This document shows positions 63,327 through 64,000 of a stretch of 64,000 nucleotides of DNA, in pieces. Below the pieces are notes generated by a model, which searched no databases, was not told where the DNA came from, and saw only the letters and a program-made list of their open reading frames with translations. How positions within the stretch are numbered: position 1 is the first letter of the stretch; each line of letters opens with the position of its first letter. This stretch comes from Bacteroidota bacterium. GTDB lineage: Bacteria > Bacteroidota > Bacteroidia > NS11-12g > UBA955. The stretch is taken from contig JAURGZ010000001.1 of the NCBI GenBank assembly GCA_030833525.1, forward strand, positions 29,977 through 93,976. The letters run 5' to 3'. Made by a program: the position numbers and the translations under genes.

Positions 63327-64000
63327 ATGTGCAGATTCGGACGCTATACACGAATAATTTTTGCAGTTCATGCGAGTTTTATTCTGTTTATGGGTTCTTG
63401 CACGAAATCCTATGATGTACGGGTAGATGGCAATCGCCCGCCGAATTACAAAAGCATTCCCACCCTTAAGATTGACAATTATGTCAACCGGGTATTCATC
63501 GATTTTTTGGGAAGAGAAGCCACCGAATTGGAGCGCAATGAATGGGTGAATTTGCTCAAAAAGAATGGGCTGGCCTACAAAACCCGGGATTCCTTGATTC
63601 AAATTTTGCAGTGGGACAGCGCATTTAGACCCGGTGATTCTTCGTATCGGCATGCATATAGTCAACGCCTGTATGATGTTTCCAAAGCCCGCTTTTTGGA
63701 AGGAGCATCGGACCCAGATATCAAACAATTTGTTGGGAATTTGGAATTTGCTATAAAAATTGCTCGCCTTGAAGGAGATTCGATTCGGGTATATGCGGCC
63801 CAAGATGCTAAAGCGAAGTTCAACAATGTCTTGATCAGTCGACAGCGGTATCGTTTGCATGAAATTGGATATTCCCAAATGGTCGCTTGCATGATCAACA
63901 ATCCCATTTACGACGGAATCAACATGAATTCATTCAACTACGTCATCGCCTCTTTTGACGATGTGTTGAGGCGAAATCCGACGCAAGATGAATTTACAAG
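63327..64000 (+). CDS. Unidentified lipoprotein, 3' end outside the window
   Basis: The frame from the ATG at 63327 is open to the window end, so it is missing from the ORF track; 224 residues are visible. MCRFGRYTRIIFAVHASFILFMGSC ends in a lipobox. The next part, NYVNRVFIDFLGREATELER, faintly recalls DUF1549-type openings (a Val/Asp-Arg-Leu-Phe-x-Asp-x-Leu-Gly-Arg pattern), and a similar phrase recurs at VLRRNPTQDEFT near the edge, suggesting two helical repeats. I do not recognise the family. Divergent from hmgA across the inverted repeat. No evidence links it to tyrosine breakdown. Confidence 0.75.
   Translation, partial: MCRFGRYTRIIFAVHASFILFMGSCTKSYDVRVDGNRPPNYKSIPTLKIDNYVNRVFIDFLGREATELERNEWVNLLKKNGLAYKTRDSLIQILQWDSAFRPGDSSYRHAYSQRLYDVSKARFLEGASDPDIKQFVGNLEFAIKIARLEGDSIRVYAAQDAKAKFNNVLISRQRYRLHEIGYSQMVACMINNPIYDGINMNSFNYVIASFDDVLRRNPTQDEFT

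Noticed and set aside
63270-63878. 203-codon upstream extension of hmgA in the ORF track
   Set aside because: Antisense to the open lipoprotein frame at 63327, and the family N-terminus is MPFYTRSG.
1-64000. CRISPR array, transposase, integrase, phage or restriction genes
   Set aside because: Looked for direct repeats with regular spacing and for the usual protein motifs; none were seen.

Overview
The window is a gene-dense, chromosomal stretch of a Bacteroidota genome, most likely a Flavobacteriales / Cryomorphaceae-like marine or freshwater lineage. This is inferred from gene families rather than a database match. Supporting signs are the Bacteroidota -7 promoter box TAnnTTTG in front of many genes, the fused alternative complex III operon, type IX secretion (T9SS) C-terminal domains, a TonB receptor paired with a DUF4249 lipoprotein, an FG-GAP/ASPIC lipoprotein, and a glycine/ornithine-lipid acyltransferase pair. 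I found no CRISPR array, transposase, integrase, phage gene or rRNA operon. Almost everything is core or conserved accessory, so the unusual items are architectural.

Layout. 1-5.4 kb: 3' part of methionine aminopeptidase, an MBL hydrolase, a large membrane glycosyltransferase-like protein with TPRs, and a sugar-type oxidoreductase. 5.5-12 kb: ribosomal protein S1 (rpsA) with a strong Shine-Dalgarno and a helix-hairpin-helix tail, a NicO-like membrane protein, the queuosine-precursor transporter, a TPR protein coupled to a lytic transglycosylase, and a family 2 glycosyltransferase. 12.2-20.7 kb: the respiratory alternative complex III operon actABCDEF, closed by a terminator with no oxidase genes attached. 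20.8-25 kb: valS, a vanadium-haloperoxidase-like lipoprotein, and a 49-residue basic protein missed by the ORF track. 25-34 kb (minus strand): the elongasome operon mreB-mreC-mreD-mrdA-rodA running into a 1163-residue FG-GAP/ASPIC lipoprotein. 34-43 kb: a large secreted protein, ornithine aminotransferase, tRNA-Leu(UAA) whose CCA overlaps the start codon of a TPR lipoprotein, a small lipoprotein, tcdA, and a T9SS-exported subtilase.

43-47.5 kb (minus strand): a four-gene operon, acyl-CoA dehydrogenase, phosphohexomutase, and two acyltransferases resembling GlsA and GlsB. 47.5-54 kb: folB, a TonB receptor, a DUF4249 lipoprotein and uvrA. 54-61.4 kb: a two-domain M16 peptidase, gyrA, and a TPR protein. 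61.4-64 kb: the remnant of a T9SS substrate gene, homogentisate dioxygenase, and the start of an unidentified lipoprotein that runs off the window.

How the genes work together. The clearest functional units are quinol oxidation (ActABCDEF), lateral wall synthesis (MreBCD, PBP2, RodA, probably helped by the lytic transglycosylase), amino-lipid synthesis (GlsB/GlsA-like), and outer-membrane import/export (TonB receptor, DUF4249, T9SS cargo). The best leads for a second look are the decayed T9SS gene with an intact terminator, the tRNA-CCA/ATG overlap, the perfect palindrome carrying two back-to-back -7 boxes between tcdA and the subtilase, the Shine-Dalgarno-driven rpsA in a phylum that mostly ignores Shine-Dalgarno signals, and the CG-alternating direct repeat upstream of gyrA.
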